A stretch of DNA of 64,000 bases from Streptomyces mobaraensis NBRC 13819 = DSM 40847. Its GTDB lineage: Bacteria; Actinomycetota; Actinomycetes; Streptomycetales; Streptomycetaceae. Both the position numbers and the translations under genes were made by a program. Under the pieces are notes generated by a model, which saw nothing but the letters and a program-made list of their open reading frames with translations, was not told where the DNA came from and did no database searches. Below, in pieces: positions 26,527 through 34,705 of the stretch (the first letter of the stretch is position 1; each line of letters opens with the position of its first letter). The stretch spans positions 5,233,501 through 5,297,500 of the forward strand of contig NZ_CP072827.1 in NCBI RefSeq assembly GCF_017916255.1. The letters run 5' to 3'.

Positions 26527-27789
26527 CTACTTCAGGCCGGGGTACAGCGGGTGCTTGTCCGCCAGCGCGGTGACGCGGGCGCGCAGCGCCTGGGCGTCGT
26601 ACTCGGGCTTCAGGGCCTCCGCGATGACGTCCGCGACCTCGCGGAAGTCCTCGGTGGTGAAGCCGCGGGTGGCCAGCGCCGGGGTGCCGATCCGCAGGCC
26701 CGAGGTGACCATCGGGGGGCGCGGGTCGTTCGGGATGGCGTTGCGGTTGACCGTGATGCCGACCTCGTGGAGGCGGTCCTCGGCCTGCTGGCCGTCCAGC
26801 TGGGAGTTGCGCAGGTCCACCAGGACCAGGTGCACGTCCGTGCCGCCGGACAGGACGGAGACGCCGTGCTCCTTGACGTCGTCCTGGACCAGGCGCTCGG
26901 CCAGGATCTTGGCGCCCTCCAGCGTGCGCCGCTGGCGCTCCTTGAACTCCTCGCTGGCCGCGACCTTGAAGGAGACCGCCTTGGCCGCGATCACGTGCTC
27001 CAGCGGACCGCCCTGCTGACCGGGGAAGACCGCCGAGTTGATCTTCTTGGCGAGCTCGGCCGTGGAGAGGATCACACCGCCGCGCGGACCGCCGAGGGTC
27101 TTGTGCGTGGTGGTGGTGACGACGTGCGCGTGCGGCACCGGGGAGGGGTGCAGCCCGGCGGCGACCAGGCCCGCGAAGTGGGCCATGTCGACCATCAGGT
27201 ACGCGCCGACCTCGTCGGCGATCCGGCGGAAGGCCGCGAAGTCCAGCTGGCGCGGGTAGGCGGACCAGCCGGCGACGATCAGCTTGGGGCGGTGCTCCTT
27301 GGCGAGGCGCTCGACCTCCTCCATGTCGACCAGGTTGGTCTGCTCGTCGACGTGGTAGGCGACCACGTTGTAGAGCTTGCCCGAGAAGTTGATCTTCATG
27401 CCGTGGGTCAGGTGCCCGCCGTGGGCGAGGTTCAGACCCAGGATGGTGTCGCCCGGCTTCAGCAGCGCGAACATCGCCGCGGCGTTGGCCTGGGCGCCCG
27501 AGTGCGGCTGCACGTTGGCGGCCTCGGCGCCGAACAGCGCCTTGATCCGGTCGATGGCGATCTGCTCGACGACATCGACGTGCTCGCAGCCGCCGTAGTA
27601 GCGGCGGCCCGGGTAGCCCTCGGCGTACTTGTTGGTGAGGACCGAGCCCTGGGCCTCCATGACCGCGACCGGAGCGAAGTTCTCCGAGGCGATCATTTCG
27701 AGCGTGGACTGCTGACGGTGGAGTTCGGCGTCGACTGCGGCGGCGACGTCGGGGTCGAGCTCATGGAGGGAGCTGTTCAGAAGCGACAT
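26527..27789 (-). CDS. glyA: Serine hydroxymethyltransferase
   Basis: A 420-residue PLP enzyme that interconverts glycine plus 5,10-methylene-THF and serine plus THF. The PLP lysine is Lys230 in [14 protein letters not shown]. Other family blocks are [33 protein letters not shown] and [24 protein letters not shown] lies just before the ATG. In this operon it uses the methylene-THF made by the GcvT/GcvH system, so two glycines yield one serine. Glycine is the likely inducer through the leader riboswitch. Confidence 0.96.
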   Translation of the reverse strand: MSLLNSSLHELDPDVAAAVDAELHRQQSTLEMIASENFAPVAVMEAQGSVLTNKYAEGYPGRRYYGGCEHVDVVEQIAIDRIKALFGAEAANVQPHSGAQANAAAMFALLKPGDTILGLNLAHGGHLTHGMKINFSGKLYNVVAYHVDEQTNLVDMEEVERLAKEHRPKLIVAGWSAYPRQLDFAAFRRIADEVGAYLMVDMAHFAGLVAAGLHPSPVPHAHVVTTTTHKTLGGPRGGVILSTAELAKKINSAVFPGQQGGPLEHVIAAKAVSFKVAASEEFKERQRRTLEGAKILAERLVQDDVKEHGVSVLSGGTDVHLVLVDLRNSQLDGQQAEDRLHEVGITVNRNAIPNDPRPPMVTSGLRIGTPALATRGFTTEDFREVADVIAEALKPEYDAQALRARVTALADKHPLYPGLK

Positions 27790-27845
27790 GAGTTCTTCCT
27801 GGCGGGAAGGGGCCGGGAGGGGCCGGGTGGAGGCGGGACGCGGGG

Positions 27846-28223
27846 TCAGCCGGCGAAGTCCGTGTACGCGTCGGCGGTCAGCAGCTCCGCCGGCTCGTCC
27901 GTGATCTTCACCTTGAACAGCCAGCCGCCCTCGAAGGGGGCGGAGTTCACCAGCGAGGGGTCGTCCACGACGTCCTGGTTGGCCTCGACGACCTCGCCCG
28001 TGACGGGGGCGAAGAGGTCGCTGACCGACTTGGTGGACTCCAGCTCACCGCAGGTCTCGCCCGCGGTGATGGTGTCGCCGACGGCCGGGAGCTGGGCGTA
28101 GACGACGTCGCCGAGCGCGTTGGCCGCGAACTCGGTGATACCCACCGTCGCCACACCGTTCTCATCCGTGGCCGACAGCCACTCGTGCTCCTTGGTGTAG
28201 CGGAGGTGCTGGGGGTTGCTCAT
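27846..28223 (-). CDS. gcvH: Glycine cleavage system H protein
   Basis: A 125-residue lipoyl-carrier protein of normal length. The lipoylated residue is Lys65 in [19 protein letters not shown]. It shuttles the aminomethyl group between the P protein, the T protein and lipoamide dehydrogenase. It sits between gcvT and glyA on the same strand with spacers of 90 and 56 bp. gcvP is not in this window, as is usual where P is encoded elsewhere on the chromosome. Confidence 0.96.
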   Translation of the reverse strand: MSNPQHLRYTKEHEWLSATDENGVATVGITEFAANALGDVVYAQLPAVGDTITAGETCGELESTKSVSDLFAPVTGEVVEANQDVVDDPSLVNSAPFEGGWLFKVKITDEPAELLTADAYTDFAG

Positions 28224-28313
28224 GGGTCGATTCTCCTGTACGCGGGTGGATGCTTGTGCAAGGGGTCTTGACAGGTGAGACGGGGACCGGACGAACGTAC
28301 TCGCCGGGCGGGC

Positions 28314-29465
28314 TCAGCGCTCGCGCTTGTAGAACGGCAGGGCGACCACCTCGTACGGCTCGTGGCTGCCGCGGATGTCCACCGCGACCCCGGCCGTGCC
28401 GGGCGCGGCGTGGGCCGCGTCCACGTAGGCGATGGCGATCGGCTTGCCGAGCGTGGGGGAGGGGGCGCCGGAGGTGACCTCGCCGATCACCGCGCCGGAG
28501 GCGGCGTCCACCACCGGGTAGCCGGCCCGCGGCACCCGCCGCCCGGTCGCCACCAGGCCCACCAGCTTGCGCGGCGGGGCGTCCGCGGCGCGCTCGGCGG
28601 CGGCCTCCAGCGCGGCCCGCCCCACGAAGTCGCCCGGCTTGTCGAACTTGACGACGCGGCCGAGCCCGGCGTCGAACGGCGTGGTCGCGGTGGTCAGCTC
28701 GTGCCCGTACAGCGGCATGCCCGCCTCCAGGCGCAGGGTGTCCCGGCAGGAGAGGCCGCAGGGCACCAGGCCGGCGTCCGCGCCCGCCTCGGTCAGCGCC
28801 TGCCACAGCTTCTCCGCGTCGGCGGGGGCGACGAACAGCTCGAAGCCGTCCTCGCCGGTGTAGCCGGTGCGGGCGATCAGCGCCGGGACGCCGGCGACCG
28901 TGCCGGGCAGGCCCGCGTAGTACTTCAGGCCGTCCAGGTCGGCGTCGGTGACCGACTTCAGGATGGCGGGGGAGGCCGGGCCCTGGACGGCGAGCAGCGC
29001 GTAGTTCTCGCGGTCGTCGCGCACCTCGGTCTCGAAGCCCGCGGCCCGCTCGGTCAGCGCGTCCAGCACCACCTGGGCGTTGGAGGCGTTGGCGACGACC
29101 ATGTACGTCTCGTCGGCCAGCCGGTAGACGATCAGGTCGTCCAGGATGCCTCCGCGCTCGTCGCAGATCATCGTGTAGCGGGCGCGGCCGGGCTTCAGCG
29201 CGGAGAGGTTGCCCACCAGGGCGTGGTCCAGGGCCTGGCCGGCCTGCGGACCCGTAAGGGTGATCTCGCCCATGTGCGAGAGGTCGAACAGACCGGCGCG
29301 GGTGCGGACGGCCACGTGCTCGTCGCGCTCGCTCCCGTAGCGGAGCGGCATGTCCCAGCCGGCGAAGTCGGTCATCGTGGCGCCCAGGGCGCGGTGCAGC
29401 GCGTCGAGCGCGGTACGACGCGGGGCGGCGGTCTCTGAGGGCTGTGAGGTCTCTGCGGCAGACAT
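28314..29465 (-). CDS. gcvT: Glycine cleavage system aminomethyltransferase (T protein)
   Basis: A 383-residue T protein that releases ammonia from the H-protein-bound aminomethyl group and transfers the methylene unit to THF. Family blocks are FAGWDMPLRYGSERDEHVAVRTRAGLFDLSHMGEI, ARTGYTGEDGFELFVAP and CGLSCRDTLRLEAGMPLYGHEL. ATG 29465 is chosen because GGGAG lies 8 bases upstream; the reading to 29585 runs into the riboswitch. It is first in the operon, directly after the tandem glycine aptamers. Confidence 0.95.
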   Translation of the reverse strand: MSAAETSQPSETAAPRRTALDALHRALGATMTDFAGWDMPLRYGSERDEHVAVRTRAGLFDLSHMGEITLTGPQAGQALDHALVGNLSALKPGRARYTMICDERGGILDDLIVYRLADETYMVVANASNAQVVLDALTERAAGFETEVRDDRENYALLAVQGPASPAILKSVTDADLDGLKYYAGLPGTVAGVPALIARTGYTGEDGFELFVAPADAEKLWQALTEAGADAGLVPCGLSCRDTLRLEAGMPLYGHELTTATTPFDAGLGRVVKFDKPGDFVGRAALEAAAERAADAPPRKLVGLVATGRRVPRAGYPVVDAASGAVIGEVTSGAPSPTLGKPIAIAYVDAAHAAPGTAGVAVDIRGSHEPYEVVALPFYKRER

Positions 29466-29517
29466 GATCAAGGCTCCCGGGCAGCGGTCGCGAGGACGCG
29501 GGGACGTCGAAGGACGG

Positions 29518-29738
29518 CCTCCCCATCTGTCATCGGAACCTGAGAGGTTCACCGGGAGCCCCCGGAGAGGGCACGCGGCTTGCACCTTGGGTGGGACCGC
29601 CGGGCGGTCCGCTTTTCAGATCTGCCTCACCCTGCGCGGTACGGGGCCTGAGAGATTCAAGGGAGGAACTTGCTCCTTCGGCGCCCGGCATGCGGCGTGC
29701 CGCGGTGCGGCAGGCACATGGCCGGGACTCTCCCGCGC
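29518..29738 (-). promoter_or_regulatory. Tandem glycine riboswitch upstream of gcvT
   Basis: On the minus strand two consecutive aptamer cores can be read. The first starts at GGGAGAGTCC near 29735, then has GCGCCGAAGGAGCAAG and ATCTCTCAGGC. The second has ACCCAAGGTGCAAGCC, then GTGAACCTCTCAGG and GATGACAGATGGGGAGG. These match the conserved glycine-aptamer segments CCGAAGGGGCAA, CUCUCAGGC and GGACAGA, in the usual double arrangement. The first aptamer has an extended P3 arm (CATGTGCC to GCCGCATG). The gcvT start lies about 50 bases after the second aptamer. Confidence 0.92.
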
Positions 29739-29762
29739 GGATTCGAGCGGCCGGTATGCAGT

Positions 29763-29790
29763 TGTACGCAGGTGCGCGTGTACGCAGGTG
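29763..29790. repeat. 12-bp direct repeat TGTACGCAGGTG, 16-bp period, upstream of the riboswitch
   Basis: Two exact copies (29763-29774 and 29779-29790) lie about 25-50 bp before the first aptamer, in the presumed promoter. In the transcript direction they bracket GCGTACAACT, a plausible -10 region. They may be binding sites for a regulator. Confidence 0.5.
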
Positions 29791-29985
29791 GTCGTGCTCT
29801 TGGCGCGCACATCATTGCACGTACGGGCGTGCGATGGACCGTTCGGAGCCCATCGCATTGGATTACTTTTCCTTTACTCCGTCCGTATGCGGGTGGGGTA
29901 CACCGTGGGCACCGGGTGACGGGGCACGGAGCGGCACGGAACGGCGGGGCCGCGGAGCGGAACGGCGGACGAGGGCGGGGGAGCG

Positions 29986-30948
29986 GTGCGAACGGGCGGC
30001 CGGACGGAAACGGTGGACGCCGCGTGGGCGACGGGCGGCGGCGGGGCGCGGGTGCGCGACCTGCGCGGGGCGGTGCCGGCCGCGGTGGAGCTGCGCTGCC
30101 GCGCCGGTGATCTGCTGGTCGTCTCCGGCCTGCCCGGCGCGGGGAAGTCCACCCTGATCCGACGGGTCGTGCCCGCCCTCGACGGCCGGGGCGAGCCCGT
30201 GCGCGGCGTGGACTCGCAGGACTCCCGGGCCCGCCTGGAGCGCCGGTTGCGCGGGCTGCCCGTACGGCTCCCGTACGGCGTCTACCGCCCCGCCGCGCGC
30301 CTCGCGCACTACGCGCGGCTGTGGCGCGCCCTGCGCTCCGGCGCGAGCCTCGTCGTGCACGACTGCGGGCAGCGCGGCTGGGTCCGCCGGCTGCTGGCCC
30401 GCGAGGCGCGGCGGCGCGGCACCGCGCTGCACGTCCTGCTGCTCGCCGTCGAGCCCGGGACCGCGCTCGCCGGGCAGCGGGCCCGGGGGCGGACGGTCTC
30501 CCGGGCCGCGTTCGGGCGCCACCGCCGCGCCATGGAGCGGCTGGTCGCGGCGGCGGTGGCGGGCCGGCCGCCGGCGGGCGCGACGAGCGTCCTCCTGCTC
30601 GACCGCCCGGCCGCGACGGCGCTGCGGACGATCACCTTCGCGGAGACGCCGGGCGGACCGGACGGTGCGGGCGCGCCCGCGGCTCCGGCCGTCCCGAAGA
30701 CGTCCTCGGGCCCGCCCGCACCGTCAGCGCCCGCCGTCCCCGCCGCGCCCGGGTCGCCTGCCGTCCCGCCGGCGCCGGGAGCACCCGGCCGGCCCGCCCC
30801 CGGCACCCCGCCCGTCCCCGGCGCCCCGCCCGTCCCCCTTGCGCGCCGCCCGGCCCGCCCGGTCGCCGTCCCCCTCCCGCCCCCTGACGGGGAGCCGGCC
30901 GTTAAGGTGCGGGTGCGAGCGCGACGAGACCGTGGGGAGAACGGATGA
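29986..30948 (+). CDS. P-loop ATPase/kinase-like protein with a Pro/Ala-rich tail
   Basis: A 320-residue protein. Walker A is VVSGLPGAGKSTLIRR near residue 45-60, with SLVVHDCGQRGWVRR as a possible Walker B region, which suggests a small nucleotide kinase or zeta-toxin-like ATPase. From about residue 228 the chain is an Ala/Pro/Gly-rich disordered tail of about 80 residues ending in basic residues (KVRVRARRDRGENG). The GTG start has GGGGGAG upstream. Its stop overlaps the start of the SseB gene by 4 bp, so the two are translationally coupled and probably cooperate. Confidence 0.75.
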   Translation: MRTGGRTETVDAAWATGGGGARVRDLRGAVPAAVELRCRAGDLLVVSGLPGAGKSTLIRRVVPALDGRGEPVRGVDSQDSRARLERRLRGLPVRLPYGVYRPAARLAHYARLWRALRSGASLVVHDCGQRGWVRRLLAREARRRGTALHVLLLAVEPGTALAGQRARGRTVSRAAFGRHRRAMERLVAAAVAGRPPAGATSVLLLDRPAATALRTITFAETPGGPDGAGAPAAPAVPKTSSGPPAPSAPAVPAAPGSPAVPPAPGAPGRPAPGTPPVPGAPPVPLARRPARPVAVPLPPPDGEPAVKVRVRARRDRGENG

Positions 30949-31724
30949 GCGGCCCCGAGCTGCACGGCATGGAGCGGGCCCGGGGCGAGGCCCCCGGCTG
31001 GCCCGCCAACGAACTGGAGGAGACCCTCGCCGCCTGCGCGGGCGTCCCCGGCACCGGCGAGCGCGTCGTCGAGGCGCTCGGCCGCAGCGAGATCTGGATA
31101 CCCCTGCCCAAGGGCGGCGGCCCCGACAGCCCCGACCTCGACCTGCCCACCGTCGAGCTCGGCGGCGCCGCGTTCGTTCCGGTGTTCAGCTCCGAGGAGC
31201 AGTTCCGCCGCGTCATCGGCGATCACATGGCCTACGCGGTCGCGCCCGCCGTGGAGTTCGCCCGCGGCCTGCCCCCGCAGGTCGGCCTGGTCGTCAACTT
31301 CGAGGGAACGGTGGCCGCGCCGCTGCCCCCCGCCGCCGTCGCCGGGCTCTGCCGGGCGGGCACGCTCCGGCTGGAGGGCGAGCCGACCGGCGGCCGGGTG
31401 CGGCTGCACGAGCCGGACTGGCAGGTCGAGCCCACCGCCTTCCTCGCCGCCGCCGGCCTGGAGTTCACCGCCGCCCGCGCCGTGCGCACCGCCCGCCGCG
31501 CCCTGGCCAGCGTCGAGGGCGGCCCGCCGGAGCTGTTCGTCGGCGTGGAACTCGACCTCCCCGACGACGACAGCCGTGCCGCCGCCGTGGCCGCCCTGGG
31601 CCGCGCCCTGGGCTCCGCCCCCGTCCCCTGGCCGGTCCGCACGGTCTTCCTGGACGTCACCCGCGACCCGGTCGCCGAGTGGATGCGGGACCGCGTCGCA
31701 CCGTTCTACGACCGTGACCGTTGA
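30945..31724 (+). CDS. SseB-family protein (enhanced serine sensitivity), first copy
   Basis: A 259-residue protein with the SseB N-terminal layout (LEETLAACAGVPGTGERVVEALGRSEIWIPLPKG) and C-terminal region (ELFVGVELDLPDDDSRAAAVAALGRAL and VFLDVTRDPVAEWMRDRVAPFYDRDR). E. coli SseB overexpression alters serine sensitivity; the biochemical role is not known. The ATG overlaps the upstream P-loop gene stop. A second, diverged SseB-like gene follows 125 bp downstream. A link to the nearby serine/glycine operon is suggestive only. Confidence 0.82.
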   Translation: MSGPELHGMERARGEAPGWPANELEETLAACAGVPGTGERVVEALGRSEIWIPLPKGGGPDSPDLDLPTVELGGAAFVPVFSSEEQFRRVIGDHMAYAVAPAVEFARGLPPQVGLVVNFEGTVAAPLPPAAVAGLCRAGTLRLEGEPTGGRVRLHEPDWQVEPTAFLAAAGLEFTAARAVRTARRALASVEGGPPELFVGVELDLPDDDSRAAAVAALGRALGSAPVPWPVRTVFLDVTRDPVAEWMRDRVAPFYDRDR

Positions 31725-31849
31725 CTGCTCCCCTGCGGGCCGCCCCGGCCTCGTAAGCTGGTTGGACGACCGTACGGGAGGCGCGACCGCGCCGTGAGGC
31801 AGGGGGCGGACGCGACGCGAGCGTCCGCCGGGAGAAGGGGCGGGATCAG

Positions 31850-32611
31850 GTGAGCGCGGGCGCGGAGAGCGGCGTGGAGCAGGTGCTGCGCCAAGTGGCG
31901 CCCGGGCGGTACGACGTCTACGAGTCGCTGCTGCACGCCGTCGCCGAGGGCCGGTTGTGGATGCTGCTCTGGCACGGCCGGCCCGGCTCGCCCGACGCCC
32001 AGTACGGCAACATGGAGGTCGACGGCCTCGGCTACGCCCCCTGCGTCACCTCCGAGCGCGAGCTCGCCGCCAGCGGCTGGAACCGCGCGCACGAGGTCGC
32101 CACCGGCCGTACTCTCGCCGCCTCCCTCTACCCGGGCCGCTGGGGCCTGTGGCTCAACCCGCACGCCCCGGGCGGCGGCGTCGGCATCCCCTGGCTCGAC
32201 CTGCGCCGGATCGCCGGCGGCCTGGACCGGCTGCCCGCGGGCCCCCTCCAGATCTCCGAACCCACCGTCGACATCGCCCGGTTCTACGCCCTGCTGGCGC
32301 AGCACGCCCAGCGGACGCCCGCCGTCCGGGCCCTGCGCCGCGCCTGGGTCCAGCCGGCGATCGGCGCCGCGTACCTGGCGATCGGCCTCGACCTGTACGA
32401 CACCTCGCCGCCGGCCGTGGAGTCCGTGCGGGCGATGATGCAGCAGGTGGTGGCCGTGGTGCCGGAGGGGCTGCCGGTGTCCACGGTGGCCATGTCGGAC
32501 GAGTTCGACCCGGTGGCCCTGTGGATGCGCGCCCACGCCCGCCCGTTCTACGGCCACGCCGCCCCGAGCGGGGCGGCGGCACCGGTGCCGGGGTACGGGT
32601 ACCCGCACTAG
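31850..32611 (+). CDS. SseB-family protein, second diverged copy
   Basis: A 253-residue protein related to the preceding one in outline. It has a WMLLWHGRPGSPDAQYGNMEVDGLGYAPCVTSERELAASGW segment like the SseB N-domain. The C-terminal half ends LPVSTVAMSDEFDPVALWMRAHARPFYG, which parallels DPVAEWMRDRVAPFYD in the first copy. The GTG start has AAGGGG farther upstream than ideal. It was probably duplicated together with the first copy and then diverged. Function is unknown. Confidence 0.75.
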   Translation: MSAGAESGVEQVLRQVAPGRYDVYESLLHAVAEGRLWMLLWHGRPGSPDAQYGNMEVDGLGYAPCVTSERELAASGWNRAHEVATGRTLAASLYPGRWGLWLNPHAPGGGVGIPWLDLRRIAGGLDRLPAGPLQISEPTVDIARFYALLAQHAQRTPAVRALRRAWVQPAIGAAYLAIGLDLYDTSPPAVESVRAMMQQVVAVVPEGLPVSTVAMSDEFDPVALWMRAHARPFYGHAAPSGAAAPVPGYGYPH

Positions 32612-32850
32612 CGACGCGGCCCGCGGCCGTCCCGCCCTTCCCACGCCCGCGGCCGTCCCGCCCGTCCGGGCGCGCCCGCGCCCGTCCCACCCGCCGGCGG
32701 CCCCAAGCCCGTCCGCGCTCGTCCAGGCCCGCCCGCGCCCGTCCAGGCCCGCCCGGGCCCGTCCCGCCCGAGCCCGGCCGCCGCGCGCACGCGAACCGGC
32801 CGGCCCGTCGACGACGGACCGGCCGGCAGATGGGGAGGCGTCCCCGGGCG
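32612..32850. other. Low-complexity GC-rich intergenic stretch with short direct repeats
   Basis: Imperfect copies of a CCCGTCCAGGCCCGCCCG unit of about 20 bp lie around 32720-32770, within a C-rich strand. No gene is supported. It separates the SseB gene from a convergent small secreted protein. Confidence 0.5.
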
Positions 32851-33123
32851 TCACTCCCAGATCCAGAGCTCCCAGCCGCCCGACACGTCGTAGCACTCGT
32901 AGTGGGTCGCGCCGTGGCGCATGAAGTACGCGCCGCCGCCCTGGCACTGCTGCTTGCTCTCGTAGAGGTCGATGTAACGGCGCGTGTCGGGGACCACCCG
33001 GGAGGCCGAGGAGTCCCCGGAGGGGGCCGCCATGGCCGAGGCGCCCGCGGCCAGGGCGCCGGTCAGTCCGAGGGTGAGCGCCGCGCCCGCCATGGCGGCG
33101 CGGTGGATCAGCTTCCGTGTCAC
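32851..33123 (-). CDS. Small secreted protein, unknown function
   Basis: A 90-residue preprotein. The signal peptide spans about 1-33 (KLIHRAAMAGAALTLGLTGALAAGASAMAAP), leaving a mature part of about 57 residues. The mature domain, RYIDLYESKQQCQGGGAYFMRHGATHYECYDVSGGWELWIWE, has two cysteines that could form one disulfide and several aromatics. The GTG start has AAGGGAG 5 bases upstream. I know no named family; similar small secreted proteins are common in Streptomyces. Confidence 0.78.
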   Translation of the reverse strand: MTRKLIHRAAMAGAALTLGLTGALAAGASAMAAPSGDSSASRVVPDTRRYIDLYESKQQCQGGGAYFMRHGATHYECYDVSGGWELWIWE

Positions 33124-33549
33124 GTCAACTCCCTTGATTGGAGCGGCAGATGGATCACCGGGATCGACGGTGAGCCTGATCGTTTACAGTGCCGCTGTCA
33201 AGCCTCAGGGGTCACTTGTGCCACTTGCGCCACATCCGTAACGCCATTACCAATGGGCGGAGTTGATGGTTCCCCGCCCCTTCGCTGAGCGGCCGCCCCC
33301 GTCCGTATAACGGAACCTCGCATCGCACATCACGGTTGCGCATCCATTGGTTGCCAGGTCTGGCGGGTGATCGTGAACGCGTTGAAGACTCCCGCTCCAA
33401 GGACCCGCAGGTCCGGTGTACGACCAGCTCCGCTTGTACTTCCCGCACCACAGCACCGCACAGCACCGCATGTGTCAGTGATGTCGACCAGCCGCGACCG
33501 CGCGGCAGGCGGAGGCCGGTTCCACCGGCCGAGAGGGGTCCAGCGAACG
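33124..33549. other. Divergent promoter region of the secreted protein and the peptide importer
   Basis: No gene is supported. It is AT-richer than its surroundings at 33160-33260. An open frame extends upstream of the importer permease from 33367, but its residues have no membrane or family character before 33550. Confidence 0.45.
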
Positions 33550-34554
33550 ATGACGGCACCACTCCCCGAGACGAGCGCGACCGGGACCGCGACCGTCGTC
33601 GCCGACGCGGAAATACCGGTCCCGGGCACGACGATCGAGGGCCGCTCCCCGTGGCGCATCGCCTGGACGCGGCTCAAGCGCGACAAACTGGCCCTCGCCG
33701 GCGGGATCGTGGTCCTGCTCCTCATCCTGGTCGCGATCTTCGCCCCGCTGATCGTGAGCCTGCTGGGCCACCCGCCGAACGAGTACCACGAGGACCAGAT
33801 CGACCCCCTCTTCGGCACCCCGAAGGGCTCGTGGGGCGGCATCAACGGGGACTTCCTGTTCGGCGTCGAGCCGGTCAACGGCCGGGACGTCTTCAGCCGG
33901 GTCGTGTACGGCGCCCGGGTCTCCCTGCTCGTCGCCTTCCTCGCGGCCGTGGTCGCCGTGGTGATCGGCACCGTCCTGGGCATCGTCGCCGGCTACTTCG
34001 GCGGCTGGGTGGACACCGTGGTGAGCCGGGTGATGGACGCCCTGCTGGCCTTCCCGCAGCTGCTCTTCATCATCGCGCTGATCTCCGTCGTCCCCAACGA
34101 GCTGTGGGGACTGAGCGGTTCGGGCGTCCGGATGGCCGTCCTCATCGGGGTGATCGGCTTCTTCGGCTGGCCCTACGTGGGGCGCATCGTGCGCGGGCAG
34201 ACGCTCTCACTGAGGGAGCGCGAGTACGTGGAGGCGGCGCGCAGCCTGGGCGCGGGGCGGACGTACATCCTCTTCCGCGAGCTGCTGCCCAACCTGGTCG
34301 CGCCGATCACCGTCTACGCCACGCTGATGATCCCGACCAACGTCCTCACCGAGGCCGCGCTGAGCTTCCTCGGCGCCGGCGTCAAGCCGCCCACGTCGTC
34401 CTGGGGGCAGATGCTCTCCAAGGCCGTCAACACCTACGAGGGCGACCCGATGTTCATGGTGATCCCGGGCCTCGCCATCTTCGTCACCGTGCTGGCGTTC
34501 AACCTCTTCGGCGACGGCGTCCGGGACGCCCTGGACCCCAAGGGCTCGCGCTAG
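33550..34554 (+). CDS. Oligopeptide ABC importer, permease (DppC/OppC type)
   Basis: A 334-residue inner-membrane permease. A charged N-terminus is followed by about six transmembrane helices (LALAGGIVVLLLILVAIFAPLIV is the first), and the cytoplasmic EAA loop reads EYVEAARSLGAGRTYILFRELLPNLVAPITVY. The ATG at 33550 begins MTAPLPETSATG, with GAGAGGGG about 11 bases upstream; ATG 33481 is an alternative. It is first of five genes (C-A-B-D-F), an order in which this permease precedes the binding protein. It moves peptides handed over by the next gene's product. Confidence 0.92.
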   Translation: MTAPLPETSATGTATVVADAEIPVPGTTIEGRSPWRIAWTRLKRDKLALAGGIVVLLLILVAIFAPLIVSLLGHPPNEYHEDQIDPLFGTPKGSWGGINGDFLFGVEPVNGRDVFSRVVYGARVSLLVAFLAAVVAVVIGTVLGIVAGYFGGWVDTVVSRVMDALLAFPQLLFIIALISVVPNELWGLSGSGVRMAVLIGVIGFFGWPYVGRIVRGQTLSLREREYVEAARSLGAGRTYILFRELLPNLVAPITVYATLMIPTNVLTEAALSFLGAGVKPPTSSWGQMLSKAVNTYEGDPMFMVIPGLAIFVTVLAFNLFGDGVRDALDPKGSR

Positions 34555-34705
34555 CCGCACCCGCACCACAGTTCACAGGGAGCGATCCGACGGGGCGTCA
34601 CTCACGACGCACCCGGTCCCTCCCGCATCAGGAGTACGAGCTGAAGGAACCACCCCCATCGCGGTCCGCTCCCCGGCCCGCGACGATCACGGAGGTCGCG
34701 ACATC

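Noticed and set aside
30945..32611. The two SseB genes plus the P-loop gene as a defence or toxin-antitoxin system
   Set aside because: The Walker A could recall zeta toxins, but there is no antitoxin-like partner, no mobile context, and the SseB similarity is clear.
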